A stretch of 64,000 nucleotides of DNA from NCBI RefSeq assembly GCF_000821065.1, contig NZ_CDGG01000001.1:2356001-2420000 (forward strand), read 5' to 3'. The DNA comes from Oceanobacillus oncorhynchi (lineage in GTDB: Bacteria; Bacillota; Bacilli; Bacillales; Amphibacillaceae). Position numbers and translations under genes: made by a program. Numbering within the stretch: the stretch's first letter is position 1; each line of letters opens with the position of its first letter. Below the pieces are notes generated by a model. It saw only the letters and a program-made list of their open reading frames with translations, did not search any database and was not told the DNA's origin. Below are positions 54,022-63,702 of this stretch, piece by piece.

Positions 54022-54717
54022 ATGATAGGATGTTTAATTATTCATGGGTATACTGGAGGGCCCTATGAAGTGGAACCATTGGCAAATTATTTAAGAGACA
54101 GCACAGATTGGCATATTGAAGTGCCGACTTTGCCTGGTCACGGTACAGAATTAAATTTGAAAGATGCTTCGTATAAAAGATGGATTCAAGCAGCGGAAGA
54201 AGAACTTCAGAAACTGATTGACCAGTTTGATACCATTTATGTTATCGGATTTTCTATGGGCGGGATGATTGCTTCCTATTTAGCAGCTAAATATGATATT
54301 GCTAAGCTTGTCCTGCTCGCTACATCCGGTAAATATCTATCCTTAAAACAAATAAGCTTAGATGTTGCTGCAGTAGTTGGCGATGGAATACGCGGAACAT
54401 TAAAAGAAAATCAATTATTCAATCACTATAAAAGGAAAATGGGCGTTGTGCCGCTAAAAGCGCACTTTGAATTTATGAAGCTGATCCGGTTTACCAGAAA
54501 ATATCTGGATAAGGTGAATTCTCCAGTGCTAATTGCCCAAGGACAGCTTGATGGCATGGTTCCTTATAAAACAGCATATTATCTTGATAAAGAAATTCAC
54601 TCTGAAAAAAAGGAAGTAGTCTTTTTTGAAAGATCCAAACATTTAATTTGCCTGGGGACTGATAAAGACACATTAAACAATATGGTCTATGATTTTCTGA
54701 TGGAATCATCTGCATAA
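54022..54717 (+). CDS. Alpha/beta-hydrolase, carboxylesterase (Est30-like)
   Basis: 231 residues with an alpha/beta-hydrolase fold: oxyanion HGYTGGPYE at the N-terminus, nucleophile Ser in IGFSMGGMIA, acid Asp in QGQLDGMVP, His in ERSKHLICL. Resembles the Geobacillus Est30 / B. subtilis YvaK carboxylesterases, often encoded near rnr and smpB, which are not seen here. AAAGGGAG site. Confidence 0.87.
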   Translation: MIGCLIIHGYTGGPYEVEPLANYLRDSTDWHIEVPTLPGHGTELNLKDASYKRWIQAAEEELQKLIDQFDTIYVIGFSMGGMIASYLAAKYDIAKLVLLATSGKYLSLKQISLDVAAVVGDGIRGTLKENQLFNHYKRKMGVVPLKAHFEFMKLIRFTRKYLDKVNSPVLIAQGQLDGMVPYKTAYYLDKEIHSEKKEVVFFERSKHLICLGTDKDTLNNMVYDFLMESSA

Positions 54718-54750
54718 AAAATGCTGGGACAAACTCCCAGCATTTTTTTA
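54717..54750. terminator. Bidirectional terminator
   Basis: AAAAATGCTGGGA / TCCCAGCATTTTT between the esterase and degV genes. Confidence 0.9.
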
Positions 54751-54763
54751 GTGTTTTTAATAA

Positions 54764-55618
54764 TTAATTTTTGAAGAAAGAAATAACTAGCGCACCTTCA
54801 CCGCCGTATGTGGAAATAAGCGGTCCTGATTCTTCTATAATAGCATCGTAAAAAGCGTATTTGCTGCGGATTTTCTCAAGTACATTTATCGCTCTTTCTT
54901 TATCTCGGCAATAGGTCATCGTGATGATTTTATTCTCGGTATTTTGTGTGTATTCACCAATTTGATCAACGAATCGTTTTAAAGATTTCTTCTCACCGCG
55001 TACTTTTTCTGCAACATCAATAGTGCCTTCCTCTGTTGCCTTCATCAATACTTTTATATTTAACGTTTTTGCGATTTTCCCCTTTATTTTTTCTAAACGG
55101 CCGCCCAGAACAAGATTATCTAAACTTTTTAATACAAATAAAGTCGCAGTTTGTTCAATGCGTTCTGTTAAATGATGGACGAGATCTTCAAATGCGTACC
55201 CTTCCTCGATTTTCTTATTTGCTTCATGCATCAGCAGGTAGATACCGCAGGAAGCCGTCTTTGTATTAAGCACCTCAATAACACGCTCAGGCTCTTCTTC
55301 TAAGAGCATATTTTTTCCTGCCACAGCATTTGCGTAGGTGCTGCTTATTTCATTAGATATACTTAACATCAGAATCTGCTTTTCCGGCGGGATTTTTTTA
55401 TATGCTTCATAAAAATCGGAAGGACTCGGAGCTGCTGAACGCGGAACCTCTCCTAATTCCTTTACTTTCTGATGAAATAATTCAATATCCATCGTTTGCC
55501 CGCTTTTGTACTGGCCGTCACTAAAATGAAGATATAACGGAACGATTTCTACATGGAGTTTGTTTTGTAAGAATAGAGGCAGATCAGCAGAGCTGTCTGT
55601 CATGAATTGAATTGTCAT
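54764..55618 (-). CDS. DegV-family fatty-acid-binding protein
   Basis: 284 residues of the DegV fold. N-terminal FMTDSSADLP and the fatty-acid-contacting PRSAAPSPSDFYEAY are family hallmarks. In Firmicutes DegV (FakB) presents a fatty acid to the kinase FakA. FakA is not in this window. It is 23 bp downstream of an EamA transporter gene, probably cotranscribed. Confidence 0.92.
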   Translation of the reverse strand: MTIQFMTDSSADLPLFLQNKLHVEIVPLYLHFSDGQYKSGQTMDIELFHQKVKELGEVPRSAAPSPSDFYEAYKKIPPEKQILMLSISNEISSTYANAVAGKNMLLEEEPERVIEVLNTKTASCGIYLLMHEANKKIEEGYAFEDLVHHLTERIEQTATLFVLKSLDNLVLGGRLEKIKGKIAKTLNIKVLMKATEEGTIDVAEKVRGEKKSLKRFVDQIGEYTQNTENKIITMTYCRDKERAINVLEKIRSKYAFYDAIIEESGPLISTYGGEGALVISFFKN

Positions 55619-55641
55619 TGATTCACCTGCTTTAATGCGTA

Positions 55642-56553
55642 TTATTTGTGATTCTTTGTTGAAATAGTAACTTTATTTTTTCGTGATGTACTAAGGATAA
55701 ATAAAAATAATCCAAATACAATAATGGTTCCTCCGAGAAATTGGGCCCAGGTCGGCGTCTCATTCAAGATAAGAAAAGCAAGGATGCTGGCGCCAATGGG
55801 TTCAAACACAATTGCCATGGAAATGGTGGAAGTACTCAACCATTTCAGTGACCAATTAAAAAGAGAATGCCCCAAAAAGGTCGGTATGATTGCCAGGGCA
55901 ATAAAAATCCACCAATGATTGGCAGGATAAGAGAAGAAACTCTCCTGCCGGATGAGATTAAACAGTGTTAGTATAACCGTACTGATACCATAGACAATAA
56001 ATGTATAGGTAATTAAAGAAACATTTTTTCGTACATGCTGACCGGATAGAAAATAAATGGTGACAGCGATTGCTCCGAGTAATGCAAGCATGTCCCCGTA
56101 AATGACTTCTCCAGATAATTGAAAATCCCCTGAACCGATAATCAATCCGCCGAGTAAAACAATGAAGATGCTGATGATTGCACCAGATGAGAAACGCTCG
56201 CCGAAGATAAAGTAGGTCCCGATAAAAGCAAAAATCGGCTGAAGTGATATAAGTACAACGCTGCTGGCGACAGAAGTGTAATTGAGTGATTCAAACCACA
56301 AAATAAAATATAGCGCTAGAAAAATGCCGGCAAGAATGGAAAGCCACCAATTTTTTGTAGAAATTCGTTTAAACTCATGCTTGTAATGAAATAAAATAAA
56401 AGGCAATAAGAGTAAAACGGCAAATAAAAGACGATAGTTGGCGATAATAGAAGCAGGCGCTTCTATTGCAAGCCGGACAAGAATTGCTGATGTAGATATA
56501 GAAAAAACCCCAATGACAACTGCTGCTTTAGGGTTGAAGGCGGACTGACGCAT
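55642..56553 (-). CDS. EamA/DMT-family transporter
   Basis: 303 residues, ten membrane helices in two EamA repeats (first repeat through SSVVLISLQPIFAFIGTYFIFGE; second through MAIVFEPIGASILAFLILNE). Drug/metabolite transporter; substrate unknown. Start ATG preceded by GGGAGT. Lies ahead of degV. Confidence 0.88.
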   Translation of the reverse strand: MRQSAFNPKAAVVIGVFSISTSAILVRLAIEAPASIIANYRLLFAVLLLLPFILFHYKHEFKRISTKNWWLSILAGIFLALYFILWFESLNYTSVASSVVLISLQPIFAFIGTYFIFGERFSSGAIISIFIVLLGGLIIGSGDFQLSGEVIYGDMLALLGAIAVTIYFLSGQHVRKNVSLITYTFIVYGISTVILTLFNLIRQESFFSYPANHWWIFIALAIIPTFLGHSLFNWSLKWLSTSTISMAIVFEPIGASILAFLILNETPTWAQFLGGTIIVFGLFLFILSTSRKNKVTISTKNHK

Positions 56554-56781
56554 GGTGATAACTCCCTTTTTACATGTTCAATACGATGTATTTTTTCTTC
56601 TTTGGTGTTATATAAGTGCAATGTGAAAACTGAATGCAAGCGCATGATAATTTTTTAGAACCTTCGTTGGAGAAGTGAGGAATCTTTAATGAAAAGAAAC
56701 TGGGAATTCTTAGTGCATACGCATACATAACTAATTACATTTTATCATGATACGAAAAAAAAATCATTTTAATCTGTGTAC

Positions 56782-56811
56782 TGGATATATGGTATATAAG
56801 TATGGTATGAT
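56782..56811 (+). promoter_or_regulatory. Candidate promoter of cshA
   Basis: TGGATA (56782-56787), 18-bp spacer, TATGAT (56806-56811). It would give a leader of about 320 nt. Confidence 0.4.
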
Positions 56812-56915
56812 TAAGAAAGCATTTTTTAGGGGCCTCTTACCTTATTGAATTGGTTATGCCTTTTTTGTACTTTAAACGTTGATAATGAATAAGCGCTAAA
56901 ATACGTTATTCGTTT

Positions 56916-56960
56916 AATTGCTGATGTGGAGTGAAATGTTCATTCAATCAGCAATTTTTA
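56916..56960 (+). promoter_or_regulatory. Terminator-like hairpin in the cshA leader
   Basis: AATTGCTGAT / ATCAGCAATT with a 21-nt loop and a TTTTTA tail, about 175 bp before the cshA start. If transcription starts upstream this is a possible attenuator; otherwise it ends an unseen short transcript. The rest of 56554-57135 shows nothing else recognisable. Confidence 0.45.
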
Positions 56961-57135
56961 GGTAGTAAATCAGTAATTGTATAAAATATTTGAAGCGGAC
57001 TTGATTTCAAAAGACTTTGCTTCTTTCACCGGAGTATTGATGATTTTTACTGATTTGTATAATAAAATGAAAAGTATGAGAAACTCTTTATAAGGCCTCT
57101 TTTGCAATAAAAAACAAAAAGGAGTCGACGATTAC

Positions 57136-58617
57136 GTGACTAAATTTAACGAACTAGGCGTTTCTGCGCCAATAATGAAAGCTTTAGAAGAAATGGGGTT
57201 TGAAGAAGCTACCCCGATTCAAGCAGAAACGATTCCATACGCGCTGGAAGGACACGATGTGATTGGACAAGCGCAAACAGGTACAGGGAAAACCGCAGCA
57301 TTCGGTATCCCATTGATTAATAAAATCGATCCAAAACTGAAAAAGGTTCAGGGTTTGATCGTTGCACCGACACGTGAGCTGGCAATTCAGGTAGCGGAAG
57401 AAATTAACCGTCTATCTAAATTCAAGCGGATACGGGCACTTGCTATTTTCGGTGGTTCTCCAATGGACCGCCAAATTCGAGCATTAAAAGACGGCCCTCA
57501 AATCGTTGTAGCAACACCAGGACGATTAATGGATCATATGCGCCGCAAAACGATTCGTATTGATGAAGTGCATACAGCAGTTCTCGATGAAGCAGATGAA
57601 ATGCTGAATATGGGCTTTATTGATGATATTCGCGAAATTTTAAAAGGTATTCCAGAAGATAGACAAACATTGCTTTTCTCTGCAACTATGCCGAAGGAAA
57701 TTCGTGATATTGCGACAACGCTTATGAAAGAGCCAAAGGAAGTTAAAGTAAAAGCGAAAGAAATGACAGTAGAGAACATTGATCAATATTTTATTGAGAT
57801 TCCAGAGAAGTTTAAGTTTGAAACACTAAATAACCATTTGGATATCAATTCTCCTGAATTGGCTATCGTTTTTGCAAGAACGAAAAAACGTGTAGATGAA
57901 ATCACTGAAGGGCTTCAAGCAAGAGGTTATCGCGCGGAAGGAATCCATGGAGACTTAACACAGGGTAAGCGTATGTCTGTATTGAATAAATTTAAACAGG
58001 GACGGGTAGACGTTCTTGTGGCAACAGACGTAGCAGCCCGCGGACTGGATATTTCCGGTGTAACACATGTGTACAATTTTGATATCCCACAAGATCCGGA
58101 AAGCTATGTTCACCGTATTGGAAGAACTGGGCGAGCTGGTAAAACAGGGGAAGCTATCTCCTTCATCACACCAAGAGAAATGGCTCATCTCAGCCTGATT
58201 GAAAAAACAACAAAAAGTAAAATGAAGCGTCTGACGCCTCCTACTAACCAGGATGCGCGACGCGGACAACAGCAAGTAACCATTGATAAAATGAAAAAGG
58301 CGATCGATCAAAAAGATTTGAACCCTTATTATGAAGCGGCGAAAGAATTACTTGATGATCATGATTCCGTTACGGTTATTGCTGCTGCAATCAGCATGAT
58401 GACAAAAGAAAGAAGAGATACACCTGTACGCATTTCCTCTGCTGCACCAATCAGTGTGAAAAAAGCGAAAGAGGATAACCGTCGTGGAAATAATAAAAAA
58501 CGTTATTATGGCGGACGTGGCCAAGGTGGACGCAATCAAGGCGGAAGAAACCAGGGCGGCAGAAACCGCAAAAATAATAAAGGGAATTTCCAGCGTAAAA
58601 GAAGAGACGACCGTTAA
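57136..58617 (+). CDS. cshA: DEAD-box ATP-dependent RNA helicase CshA
   Basis: 493 residues with all helicase motifs: Q motif ([14 protein letters not shown] and TPIQAET), Walker [11 protein letters not shown] at 46-55, DEAD, SAT, and [10 protein letters not shown]; the C-terminus is Arg/Gly/Asn-rich (GGRNQGGRN repeats), an RNA-binding tail. Part of the RNA degradosome and needed in the cold. GTG start behind AAAAAGGAG. Confidence 0.96.
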   Translation: MTKFNELGVSAPIMKALEEMGFEEATPIQAETIPYALEGHDVIGQAQTGTGKTAAFGIPLINKIDPKLKKVQGLIVAPTRELAIQVAEEINRLSKFKRIRALAIFGGSPMDRQIRALKDGPQIVVATPGRLMDHMRRKTIRIDEVHTAVLDEADEMLNMGFIDDIREILKGIPEDRQTLLFSATMPKEIRDIATTLMKEPKEVKVKAKEMTVENIDQYFIEIPEKFKFETLNNHLDINSPELAIVFARTKKRVDEITEGLQARGYRAEGIHGDLTQGKRMSVLNKFKQGRVDVLVATDVAARGLDISGVTHVYNFDIPQDPESYVHRIGRTGRAGKTGEAISFITPREMAHLSLIEKTTKSKMKRLTPPTNQDARRGQQQVTIDKMKKAIDQKDLNPYYEAAKELLDDHDSVTVIAAAISMMTKERRDTPVRISSAAPISVKKAKEDNRRGNNKKRYYGGRGQGGRNQGGRNQGGRNRKNNKGNFQRKRRDDR

Positions 58618-58633
58618 TTTAATATCTGTATAA

Positions 58634-58681
58634 AAAAACATGAGGCAACGTTCTTACAAGAACAATGCCTCATGTTTTTAA
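58634..58681 (+). terminator. Terminator of cshA
   Basis: AAAAACATGAGGCA / TGCCTCATGTTTTT with extra GTTCT/AGAAC pairing. Confidence 0.92.
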
Positions 58682-58793
58682 CTTTGGTGATAAACTTTAG
58701 CTTTTAAGACGGAATAACCGCAGCCTTAATGTGTTATAAAGGAACGCGTGATTCCAGTCTTGAAAGAGTATCGCAACGTCAGTAAACAAGCGT

Positions 58794-58835
58794 AAAAAGA
58801 AGCATTCACTTGTCTTTTAGTGAATGCTTCTTTTT
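58794..58835 (-). terminator. Terminator of nagEB
   Basis: Perfect 17-bp arms AAAAAGAAGCATTCACT and complement, 8-nt loop. Confidence 0.92.
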
Positions 58836-58849
58836 AAATAAGATGTTTT

Positions 58850-59581
58850 TTATTCAGATAGCTCGGATAATGCATCCTGATCAGCGATAATCGTTACATT
58901 TGCATGCTTTTGTAAAATAGAAGCAGGGAAATCTTCTGTAACAGGTCCATTCACTAATTTATCTAACGCTTCTGCTTTTTGTGAACCAGAAACTAAGAGA
59001 ATAATTTGTTTGGACTGCATAATCGTATCGATACCCATGGTAATAGCTTGTGTTGGTACATCATCGATGGAATCAAAGAAGCGAGCATTTGCTTGACGGG
59101 TGGATTCATCCAAGTCAATTACATGGGTTTGCATAGAAAATGGTGTTCCTGGTTCATTAAAACCGATATGTCCGTTTAAACCAATCCCTAAAATTTGAAT
59201 ATCAATGCCGTCAGCTTGTTTAATGGCCTTTTCATAGCTGTTGCATTCTTCCTGTAAATCATTTGCATCTCCATTTGGCAGGTTAACCTGTCCGCTATCA
59301 ATATCAATATGATTGAACAGAAGATGATGCATATAATAGTAATAACTTTGATCATTTTCTTTGTTAAGTCCGACATACTCATCTAAATTGAAGGACGTCA
59401 CATCTTTGAAAGAAACATTGCCTGCTTTGTGTTCTTTGATAATTTCTTCGTACAATCCTTCTGGTGTAGATCCAGTTGCTAAACCCAGCACACTGTTTGA
59501 TTTCTCGTTTACTTGCTCTATCAGTTTTTTTGCTGCCAGCTGGCTCATCTCACTATAATTTTCTGCTCTGATAATATTCAT
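58850..59581 (-). CDS. nagB: Glucosamine-6-phosphate deaminase
   Basis: Converts glucosamine-6-phosphate to fructose-6-phosphate and ammonia. 243 residues; GLATGSTPEGLY (phosphate site), FNLDEYVGL (catalytic Asp), GIGLNGHIGFNEPG (catalytic His). ATG at 59581 behind AGGGGGAG; the frame extends into the upstream gene without a start site. 28 bp after nagE. nagA is not adjacent, so the deacetylase must be elsewhere. Confidence 0.96.
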   Translation of the reverse strand: MNIIRAENYSEMSQLAAKKLIEQVNEKSNSVLGLATGSTPEGLYEEIIKEHKAGNVSFKDVTSFNLDEYVGLNKENDQSYYYYMHHLLFNHIDIDSGQVNLPNGDANDLQEECNSYEKAIKQADGIDIQILGIGLNGHIGFNEPGTPFSMQTHVIDLDESTRQANARFFDSIDDVPTQAITMGIDTIMQSKQIILLVSGSQKAEALDKLVNGPVTEDFPASILQKHANVTIIADQDALSELSE

Positions 59582-59609
59582 TATGCTCCCCCTATAAGAT
59601 AAATATAAA

Positions 59610-61076
59610 TTATGATTTATCCTCATTATATAGTTTTTGCAATGCATCTGCCACTGCTTGTACCTGAGTTCCGACAATAATTTGCAAATTATTTTTACTT
59701 ACTTGCTGAACACCGGGAACTCCTGTTTTCTTAATGCCATCCTGGTTTACTTTATCCATGTCCTGGATTTCCAGGCGCAGTCTGGTTGCGCAATTATCGA
59801 TAGAATCAATATTTTCTTTTTTACCGAGATGTGTATAGATTGTTTCAGCCATTAATGTATGTTTGTCTTTAGCTTCATTGGCTGATTCAGGATTTGTAGT
59901 GGGTTCTTCAGCTAATTCATTATCATCCTGACGACCAGGCGTTTTCAAGTCTAATTTTACGATTAAAAAACGGAACAAGAAATAGTAAACAACAGCAAAT
60001 GCAAGTCCTTGCAGGATGAGCATATAAGGCTGATTTGCCAATGGCAGCCGGAAGCTCAGGAAGTAGTCTACAAATCCTGCGCTAAACGTAAACCCTGCAG
60101 TCCATTGGAAGGCTGCTGCAATGAATAAGGACAGTCCGGTAAGTACAGCGTGAACAAAGTACAATACAGGGGCTAAGAACATAAAGGAAAATTCTAGCGG
60201 CTCTGTTACTCCTGTAAAGAATGAGGCAAAGCCAACTGCCATCAATAGTGATGCTGCTTGCTTACGCTGTTTTGTTCTTGCTGTATGATACATTGCAAGC
60301 GCAGCTGCTGGAAGACCAAACATCATAATCGGGAAAAATCCAGCCATGTATCTGCCTGTAACACCAGGTTCGCCATTGCCATCCCAAAAATTACCGATAT
60401 CATTAATACCTGCTACATCAAACCAAAATACATTGTTCAATGCGTGGTGCAATCCCGTCGGTATTAATAAACGGTTAAAGAATCCGTATAGACCTGCGCC
60501 GGCAGCGCCTAAATTACTAATCATTGTTCCGAAGCTCACCAGCCAGCCATAAACAACCGGCCAAACAAAAAGAACAGCGATGGAAACGAGCAGCATAGTT
60601 GCCGCTGTTAAAATAGGTACAAGACGTTTCCCGCTGAAGAAAGCAAATGCGTCTGGCAATGAAACATGACTGAAGCGATTGTAAAGCGCTGCAGAAATAA
60701 GCCCGGCTAAAATTCCAATAAAAACATTTTCGATATTATCAAAAGCCATGTCTACCTGACTTAAATCAATCTGCAGTAAACTAGCGACGCTTTCTGATTC
60801 CAATACCTTCGTAATAACGAGATAGCCAACCAGCCCGCTGAGCGCTGCGGCTCCGTCCTTTGCTTTTGTCATTCCTATTGCGACCCCGACTGCGAAAAGA
60901 ATAGCCAGGGAGGAAAGGATAGCATCCCCGCCGCTGATTAGAAAAGCAGCAAAACGGCTGTCAGCTTCAAAGAAACTGTCTATCCAATGACCAATTCCCA
61001 TAAGAACCGCCGCTGCAGGTAATACAGCAACTGGTAACATCAGTGATTTACCAAGGTTCTGTAAATATTTCATCAT
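59610..61076 (-). CDS. nagE: PTS transporter, N-acetylglucosamine-specific EIICB
   Basis: Imports and phosphorylates N-acetylglucosamine. The EIIC domain (about residues 1-375, ten helices) has the sugar-binding GLHHALNNVFW and the SFFTGVTEPLEFSFMF motif; the EIIB domain (about 410-488) has the phosphorylated Cys in IDNCATRLRLEI. No EIIA domain, so a shared EIIA is needed. AGGAGG site. First gene of nagE-nagB. Confidence 0.94.
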   Translation of the reverse strand: MMKYLQNLGKSLMLPVAVLPAAAVLMGIGHWIDSFFEADSRFAAFLISGGDAILSSLAILFAVGVAIGMTKAKDGAAALSGLVGYLVITKVLESESVASLLQIDLSQVDMAFDNIENVFIGILAGLISAALYNRFSHVSLPDAFAFFSGKRLVPILTAATMLLVSIAVLFVWPVVYGWLVSFGTMISNLGAAGAGLYGFFNRLLIPTGLHHALNNVFWFDVAGINDIGNFWDGNGEPGVTGRYMAGFFPIMMFGLPAAALAMYHTARTKQRKQAASLLMAVGFASFFTGVTEPLEFSFMFLAPVLYFVHAVLTGLSLFIAAAFQWTAGFTFSAGFVDYFLSFRLPLANQPYMLILQGLAFAVVYYFLFRFLIVKLDLKTPGRQDDNELAEEPTTNPESANEAKDKHTLMAETIYTHLGKKENIDSIDNCATRLRLEIQDMDKVNQDGIKKTGVPGVQQVSKNNLQIIVGTQVQAVADALQKLYNEDKS

Positions 61077-61199
61077 AATTTGTATCCTCCTATAATAATA
61101 TTTAATACAATTATAGACGAAAAGAATACAAATTGTACATACATTTTTGAGATAGAAAAATGAAATACTTATAATAAAACACCTTGAAAGTATAATTTT

Positions 61200-61223
61200 T
61201 AATATTTGTAATTACAAATATTA
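61200..61223. promoter_or_regulatory. 24-bp perfect palindrome upstream of nagE
   Basis: TAATATTTGTAA and its exact complement, about 125 bp upstream of the nagE start. Looks like an operator for a dimeric regulator. A promoter-like TGTACA-N18-TATAAT lies between it and nagE. The rest of 61077-61419 has nothing else I can name. Confidence 0.45.
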
Positions 61224-61419
61224 TGAAGAATTGTGTGTATTATCAGTTATTTAAAGGGCGATATAAAATTAATAACTGAATTTGAATATCAATGATTGAA
61301 TTTGTTTTATTTGTTATGAAAGTATTTAGATTTGTCCAGGTTGAGCGGGAATACGATTGTGTATTTGTATGAAATAATGATTCGTTTTATATTTATTCAA
61401 AACCAGCAGTTTTTTTACA

Positions 61420-62175
61420 TCAGGTAAATAAATTCAAATACCAGTGAATCAGAATATCGCCTGAAAAATAAGAGAGCAGCGCGCCCAAAGCGATAAAAGG
61501 GCCAAAAGGAAATGGCTTATTCCGCTGAATGATACTGAAACGAAGTAAAACAATTCCAATTACTGCTCCAGAAATACAAGCCAGCAGAAAGGTTATAATA
61601 ATATGAGAGAAACCCAATACAACACCGAGTACGGCCATTAATTTCATATCTCCTGCTCCCATTGCTTCTTTATTCCATAAGATGACGATAAAAATAATCA
61701 AAAAACCAGTAAGAGCTCCTGCTACAGAGTCCCACCAAGGGTTTAGCGGTTCTATCAGCCGTACGAGAATAAAAGCAAAAAGGAAAAGAGCTAATAGCTT
61801 ATTTGGAATGACCATATAATAGAGGTCAGTGATGATGATAAGAATTAATAGGGATATAAATAAAAGAGAGAGAAGCACTTCTGTAGGAGTGGCTGCATGC
61901 CAGTAACAAAGGGTAAAGAGAAAGCCTGTGGTAGCTTCTGTCAGCGGGTATAAATAAGAAATGGAATAGCGGCATTTTCTGCAGTGGCCTTTCAGAAGAA
62001 GATAGGACAGGATGGGGATATTATCGTACCATGCGAGCTGATAATGGCAGGCGGGACATTTGGAACGTTCATTGGAAAAAGAAATTTTTTGCGGGAGACG
62101 AATGCCGACAACCATAAAAAATGAACCAAAAATGGTGCCAAACAGGAAAAAGATGAATGAAGTATAGATTTCCAT
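61420..62175 (-). CDS. comC: Prepilin peptidase / leader methylase
   Basis: Membrane aspartyl protease that trims type IV pilin-like leaders, in bacilli those of the ComG competence pseudopilus. 251 residues, eight helices. Zinc-binding CPAC and CRKC, the first catalytic Asp in ITDLYYMVIPN and the second in GAGDMKLMAVLG are all intact. GGAGG site before ATG. The ISL3 element lies 76 bp upstream and may have displaced its promoter. Confidence 0.93.
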   Translation of the reverse strand: MEIYTSFIFFLFGTIFGSFFMVVGIRLPQKISFSNERSKCPACHYQLAWYDNIPILSYLLLKGHCRKCRYSISYLYPLTEATTGFLFTLCYWHAATPTEVLLSLLFISLLILIIITDLYYMVIPNKLLALFLFAFILVRLIEPLNPWWDSVAGALTGFLIIFIVILWNKEAMGAGDMKLMAVLGVVLGFSHIIITFLLACISGAVIGIVLLRFSIIQRNKPFPFGPFIALGALLSYFSGDILIHWYLNLFT

Positions 62176-62251
62176 AAGAAACCTCCTTATTTAATTTTGA
62201 GGATAATTGCGAAGTGTTCTTATTATAGCATAAAGCCGGGCCCGTTTTATA

Positions 62252-63631
62252 GGTTCTATGTCAAATGTGGTGGTGGAATATCATTCCTCCACCTCTTTAT
62301 TTATAAGCTTGCTTTAACACAAGCTTTACCTCTTGTTGCCATAGAATTTTCTTTCTCATTCGATCAAACTGTTTAATTCCATAAGATAATCTTTTTAATA
62401 CTTTAATCGTATTATTAACGCCTTCTATGTAGCCATTATTAAAAGGATACATAAAAGAATGCAGAATTTCTTGTTGCCATCTTTTAAATGTACGTGCGAC
62501 ACGATGAAATCCTTCTAATCTGGATGCATTCAACTTTTCCAGACATGCTTCTAATCCCGCTGTGGCATTGTGCGCATCACTTTCCTTAAACCACGTATCC
62601 AGTTCATGCTTTAAATCATAGGCTTCCTTTAAACGGAGATCTATCTTTAATAATTCCTGGACTTTCTTCTTCTGATCATCCGAACAGGTTGTCCATGATT
62701 TCCACAGAAGTTTTTTGGAGCGTTTCATTCGAATTCGATCTTTCTTGGGCAATTGCTTTTGAACTTCACGGCGGACCTCATCCAAAGCCCAGTAGGCCTG
62801 ACGCATAAAGTGAAAACGGTCAGCGATAATCAATGGGTTTCCCAGCGCTTTTCGAATCGCTTGTTTAAACGCTTGAGATAAATCCATTACTACCATTTCC
62901 ACTTTACCTGTATCGCAGGAATTTAAGTACGCTTCAATGGTCTCCACTTTTCGATCTGGCAAGATATCGATAATTCTTCGGTTCTCCACATCGACCACAT
63001 TCAATTGAAACCTCTCTCCATCTGCGTCGCCTTTAAACTCATCGATCGCAATGACTCGCGGTAACACTTTGCTGGTGGGCAGTTCCTTCTGATCAAACCA
63101 CCGTAACACACGATTCACTGTTACTCCCGTTACCAGCGCCGCTGTACGAAAGGAACTTACAGCGGCATGCATCATCGCTGCCGTTTGCACACTCGCCGTA
63201 CACCGTTGATACCGATGGATCATTTGGAGACGCTCATAAAATGTGTGGTGACACGACATACAAATATAACGTCTCTTTCGCAGAGATATATGAACTTCTT
63301 TTGTCGTTAACACTGGTCCTTGGATGCTTTGCCAGCGGTAACTGTGTATCCGTTTCGTTCTTTTCCCGCAACAAGGACATTTCTGCATACGCTGTTTCGT
63401 GAATAATTCCGCAATCAAATAACTTTCTTCTTCTCTGATATCCCACACATCTACATGTGTATCTTTAATTCCTAATAACTCTGTGATAAAATGATGTTGC
63501 ACTCTTTTCCTCTCCCATTCCTTTTGTCTCGACAACTCAAGGTTATCAGAGAGAGGAAAAGGAGTGTATTTTTTTGCCTCCGTTCCATCTGGCGATGGAA
63601 CGGAGGACACCACCACATTCAGTATAGAGCC
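62252..63631 (-). mobile_element. ISL3-family insertion sequence, complete
   Basis: 1,380 bp bounded by imperfect 24-bp inverted repeats (left GGTTCTATGTCAAATGTGG..., right GGCTCTATACTGAATGTGG..., sharing TGTGGTGGTG inside). The 8-bp direct repeat GTTTTATA is present on both sides (62244-62251 and 63632-63639), the size expected for ISL3. One intact transposase. The identical duplication indicates recent insertion. Confidence 0.94.
62297..63502 (-). CDS. ISL3-family transposase
   Basis: About 401 residues from the GTG at 63502 (GGGAGAGG, 6 nt); the frame opens at a GTG inside the inverted repeat, which is less likely. N-terminal zinc finger (CPCCGKRTKRIH, then CMSCHHTFYE), helix-turn-helix region, and a DDE catalytic core with Asp in VIAIDEFKGDADGERF and VVMDLSQAFK and Glu in NGYIEGVNNTIK. 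The reading frame is intact, so the element may still be active. Confidence 0.93.
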   Translation of the reverse strand: MQHHFITELLGIKDTHVDVWDIREEESYLIAELFTKQRMQKCPCCGKRTKRIHSYRWQSIQGPVLTTKEVHISLRKRRYICMSCHHTFYERLQMIHRYQRCTASVQTAAMMHAAVSSFRTAALVTGVTVNRVLRWFDQKELPTSKVLPRVIAIDEFKGDADGERFQLNVVDVENRRIIDILPDRKVETIEAYLNSCDTGKVEMVVMDLSQAFKQAIRKALGNPLIIADRFHFMRQAYWALDEVRREVQKQLPKKDRIRMKRSKKLLWKSWTTCSDDQKKKVQELLKIDLRLKEAYDLKHELDTWFKESDAHNATAGLEACLEKLNASRLEGFHRVARTFKRWQQEILHSFMYPFNNGYIEGVNNTIKVLKRLSYGIKQFDRMRKKILWQQEVKLVLKQAYK

Positions 63632-63663
63632 GTTTTATATTGTATTCATTTTTCACGAAATAA

Positions 63664-63694
63664 AAAGCTGGTTATGAAAAATTCACAACCAGCT
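63664..63694 (-). terminator. Terminator of the rhomboid gene
   Basis: AAAGCTGGTT / AACCAGCT with T-run in the minus direction. Confidence 0.8.
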
Positions 63695-63702
63695 CATTAT
63701 TC

